The position numbers and the translations under genes were made by a program. Source: Paraburkholderia sp. (GTDB lineage: Bacteria; Pseudomonadota; Gammaproteobacteria; Burkholderiales; Burkholderiaceae). From it: 41,831 nucleotides of DNA. Below are positions 40,300 through 41,831 of the stretch, in pieces; positions within the stretch are counted from its first letter, which is position 1; the number at the start of each line of letters is the position of its first letter. Below the pieces are notes generated by a model. That model searched no databases and was not told where the DNA came from. It was given only the letters and a program-made list of their open reading frames with translations. The stretch is from assembly GCA_031286755.1 (NCBI GenBank), contig JAITTX010000016.1, positions 1-41,831 of the forward strand. The letters are read 5' to 3'.

Positions 40300-41371
40300 C
40301 CACCGGATTGACAGCCGGATTGACCGCCCGATCGGCCGATGCGCCGGTCCGGCTGCGCCGTAGCGTGTCCTGCGGGCGCTCGCCGAAGCGCTCGCTGTAG
40401 TACCGCGCGAAACGGCCATAGTGAAAGAAGCCCCATTGCACCGCGAGCTGCGTGAGCGTCTCGGCGTGCGGCGTGCCTTCGAGCAGCGCATCATGCACGC
40501 GTTGCAAGCGCAGTTCGCGCAAATAGCCCATCGGCGTCTGGTCGTAGGTGCTTCGAAACGCGTTGAAGAGGGCGCGTGCGCTTACGCCAATGGCCTGCGC
40601 CAGCGACTCGATGGTGATGGGCTCCGCCGCGTGGGCTTCGAGGTACTCCACGGCGCGCCGCACATAGGCTGGCGCGACGGCAGGCAGCGCATGCGTGAGC
40701 GCGAAGCGGTGCGAGAAGTTGTGCGGATGCGCGTAAAGCAGCGCGTCGATCAGCATCTGCTCGATGTGTGCGCAGTAGATGGCGTTGTCGAGTAGCTCGG
40801 GAAAGGTTTCGCTGCCTTCGATCGCATGACGCAGCGTGCTCATCCATGCGCGGCCCGCGCGGCCGCCGAGATCGAGGCCGAGGTCGAAGCTCACGGGTTC
40901 GCGCGTCTGGCAACCGAGATGGGCCGCGCACGTGCGATCGATGAGCCGCTGATCGAGCTTCACGATCAGTTGCGAGAGCGAAGGCGCGAGGTCGAGATGC
41001 ACGGGCTTGCCCGGCGACATGACGACGGCATGCGCCGTGTCGCCGTCGAGCGACTCACGGCCGCATCGATAGCGGCCGCCGCCGCGCAGCGGAATTTCCA
41101 CGAGCACGAAGCCTTCGAAACAGTCCGGCTCGACTTTCACTTCCGCGCCATATTCGAGCAGATGCAGCGAAATTTGCCCCACCTTCTTCGAATAAAGCTG
41201 AGTATTGAGGGCGCGCTCCGGGTCGCGCAGTGTCATCGCATGGGGCTTGAATGCACGCCCGACGACATCGGTGACTTCATCGAAATCCGTAGCGTTGCTC
41301 AACTCGCGGCGCCAACTGCTCAGGTTGGGCCGCTCGGCGCACGACGAAAATGGGTTCGGAGAGTTGAGCAT
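40286..41371 (-). CDS. AraC-family regulator of the aromatic island
   Basis: A 361-residue regulator. The N-terminal two-thirds is an AraC-binding-like-domain-2 cupin fold (about 30-210). The C-terminal double HTH (about 245-340) has IESLAQAIGVSARALFNAFRS and TQLAVQWGFFHYGRFARYYSERFG. It converges on the monooxygenase and overlaps it by 14 bases. The C-terminus beyond the HTH is encoded by a short 12-base tandem repeat (40304-40327), giving AVNP-AVNP, and is probably non-essential. ATG 41371 was chosen to start the conserved domain; an ATG at 41461 extends the frame without homology. It is likely the activator of both arms of the island. Confidence 0.86.
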   Translation of the reverse strand: MLNSPNPFSSCAERPNLSSWRRELSNATDFDEVTDVVGRAFKPHAMTLRDPERALNTQLYSKKVGQISLHLLEYGAEVKVEPDCFEGFVLVEIPLRGGGRYRCGRESLDGDTAHAVVMSPGKPVHLDLAPSLSQLIVKLDQRLIDRTCAAHLGCQTREPVSFDLGLDLGGRAGRAWMSTLRHAIEGSETFPELLDNAIYCAHIEQMLIDALLYAHPHNFSHRFALTHALPAVAPAYVRRAVEYLEAHAAEPITIESLAQAIGVSARALFNAFRSTYDQTPMGYLRELRLQRVHDALLEGTPHAETLTQLAVQWGFFHYGRFARYYSERFGERPQDTLRRSRTGASADRAVNPAVNPVVKRD

Positions 41372-41545
41372 CGAGAGGTGGGGGAAAGCAGGACGTGACG
41401 CTCCACGCCAGACCGGAGCGGGCGGCACCGCGCAAGTCGCTCCGAAAACGGGGCCAGCCACCCGGCCGGGCCAAACGTCTGCAATTATTGGCGGTCTTGC
41501 CTTTCATAATCAATGGGGGAAGTCCTTATGGGCGCGCGCCGCGCG

Positions 41546-41587
41546 CGGGGACTCGTATCCCCGGGCGGCGACTTGCCGGGATCCCGG
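41546..41587. promoter_or_regulatory. Two palindromes upstream of the DUF296 gene
   Basis: CGGGGA (41546-41551) and TCCCCG (41558-41563) form an inverted repeat with a six-base spacer. A perfect 12-base palindrome CCGGGATCCCGG follows at 41576-41587, about 45 bases before the start of the PPC-domain gene. The region is divergent between that gene and the AraC regulator. These may be operators. No convincing promoter boxes were identified. Confidence 0.35.
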
Positions 41588-41631
41588 GTTCGGTCTAGCT
41601 TCTTTCAAATCTGGGCAATCTTCATACGGAC

Positions 41632-41831
41632 ATGCAAAGCTACCCACTACGCCTGACTCCCGGCGACGATCTGCGCCTCGCGCTCGAGGATATGTCGCGC
41701 CGCTGCGCATGGAGCGCGGCCTTCGTCATTCAAGGCATCGGCAGCCTCAGCGTGGCGCAGTTGCGCTTCGCCGGCGCGCAGACGCCAACAGCGCTGCGCG
41801 GGGACCTCGAGATACTCACGCTCGCTGGCTC
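41632..41831 (+). CDS. PPC/DUF296-domain protein (partial, runs off the window)
   Basis: The first 66 codons are visible. The sequence MQSYPLRLTPGDDLRLALE followed by AAFVIQGIGSLSVAQLRFAG is the start of the PPC (DUF296, PF03479) domain, found in small bacterial proteins of about 140 residues and in plant AT-hook proteins. The domain forms trimers; in bacteria its function is largely unknown, with metal binding or DNA-related roles proposed. Only a weak ribosome binding site is seen. It is divergent from the AraC gene. Confidence 0.75.
   Translation, partial: MQSYPLRLTPGDDLRLALEDMSRRCAWSAAFVIQGIGSLSVAQLRFAGAQTPTALRGDLEILTLAG

Noticed and set aside
1..41831. CRISPR arrays, tRNA/rRNA genes, insertion sequences or prophage genes
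   Set aside because: None seen: no regularly spaced repeats, no tRNA-like cloverleaf noticed, no transposase or integrase motifs in any frame.

Overview
The window looks like chromosome or megaplasmid DNA from a high-GC betaproteobacterium, most likely Burkholderiaceae (Paraburkholderia, Caballeronia or Burkholderia type). This is inferred from strong GC3 bias, an OpcP-type porin, many LysR/GntR/AraC regulators beside MFS transporters, and dense aromatic and amine catabolic clusters. I see no rRNA, tRNA, CRISPR array, insertion sequence or phage gene.

Layout. (1) 1-1331: start of a leftward gene at the edge, then an outer-membrane phenol-degradation-type (SphA/MetA) protein. (2) 2072-7102: a four-gene efflux operon ytcA-mdtN-mdtO-mdtP (lipoprotein, membrane fusion protein, FUSC permease, outer-membrane factor). 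(3) 7221-9269, leftward: an EF-G-like GTPase with degenerate G2 and G4 motifs behind a strong sigma70 promoter. (4) 9634-19650: a LysR regulator divergent from a nine-gene operon: amidohydrolase-2 (decarboxylase type), Rieske protein with an elongated cluster loop, PcaC-like protein, aldehyde dehydrogenase, ferredoxin reductase, adrenodoxin-type ferredoxin, 3-hydroxyisobutyrate-dehydrogenase-like enzyme, NRAMP metal transporter and MFS transporter. It supplies the electron-transfer parts of an oxygenase system, but no terminal oxygenase is present. (5) 19714-19945: a scar made of the 3' ends of two transporter genes joined back to back. (6) 20014-30549, leftward: a GntR/UTRA regulator, then glyA, a GlxA/AraC regulator, a GntR/FCD regulator, a YddG-like exporter, a PuuC-like aldehyde dehydrogenase, a DapA-family lyase, an MFS transporter and a PuuB/DAO-type FAD oxidoreductase. 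The last five form an apparent amine or amino-acid oxidation operon with a multi-half-site operator upstream. (7) 31118-34267: an MFS permease, a GcvA-like LysR regulator and an SDR dehydrogenase. (8) 34458-41371: a compact aromatic-degradation island with a leftward arm (MFS, alpha/beta hydrolase, porin) and a rightward arm (two-module VOC dioxygenase, FAD monooxygenase), facing an AraC regulator. (9) From 41632: the start of a PPC/DUF296 protein.

How the parts work together. Regions 4, 6 and 8 are self-contained catabolic modules, each with its own regulator(s), importer and enzymes. Region 8 adds an outer-membrane porin, giving porin, MFS importer, hydroxylase, ring-cleavage enzyme and hydrolase in order. 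The substrates cannot be fixed from sequence. The most novel-looking elements are the oxygenase-less redox operon with its long-loop Rieske protein and NRAMP transporter, the oxidase/lyase/dehydrogenase operon with its operator, and the dioxygenase with two intact metal triads. All family calls were made by reading translated sequence and motifs; no database search was run.
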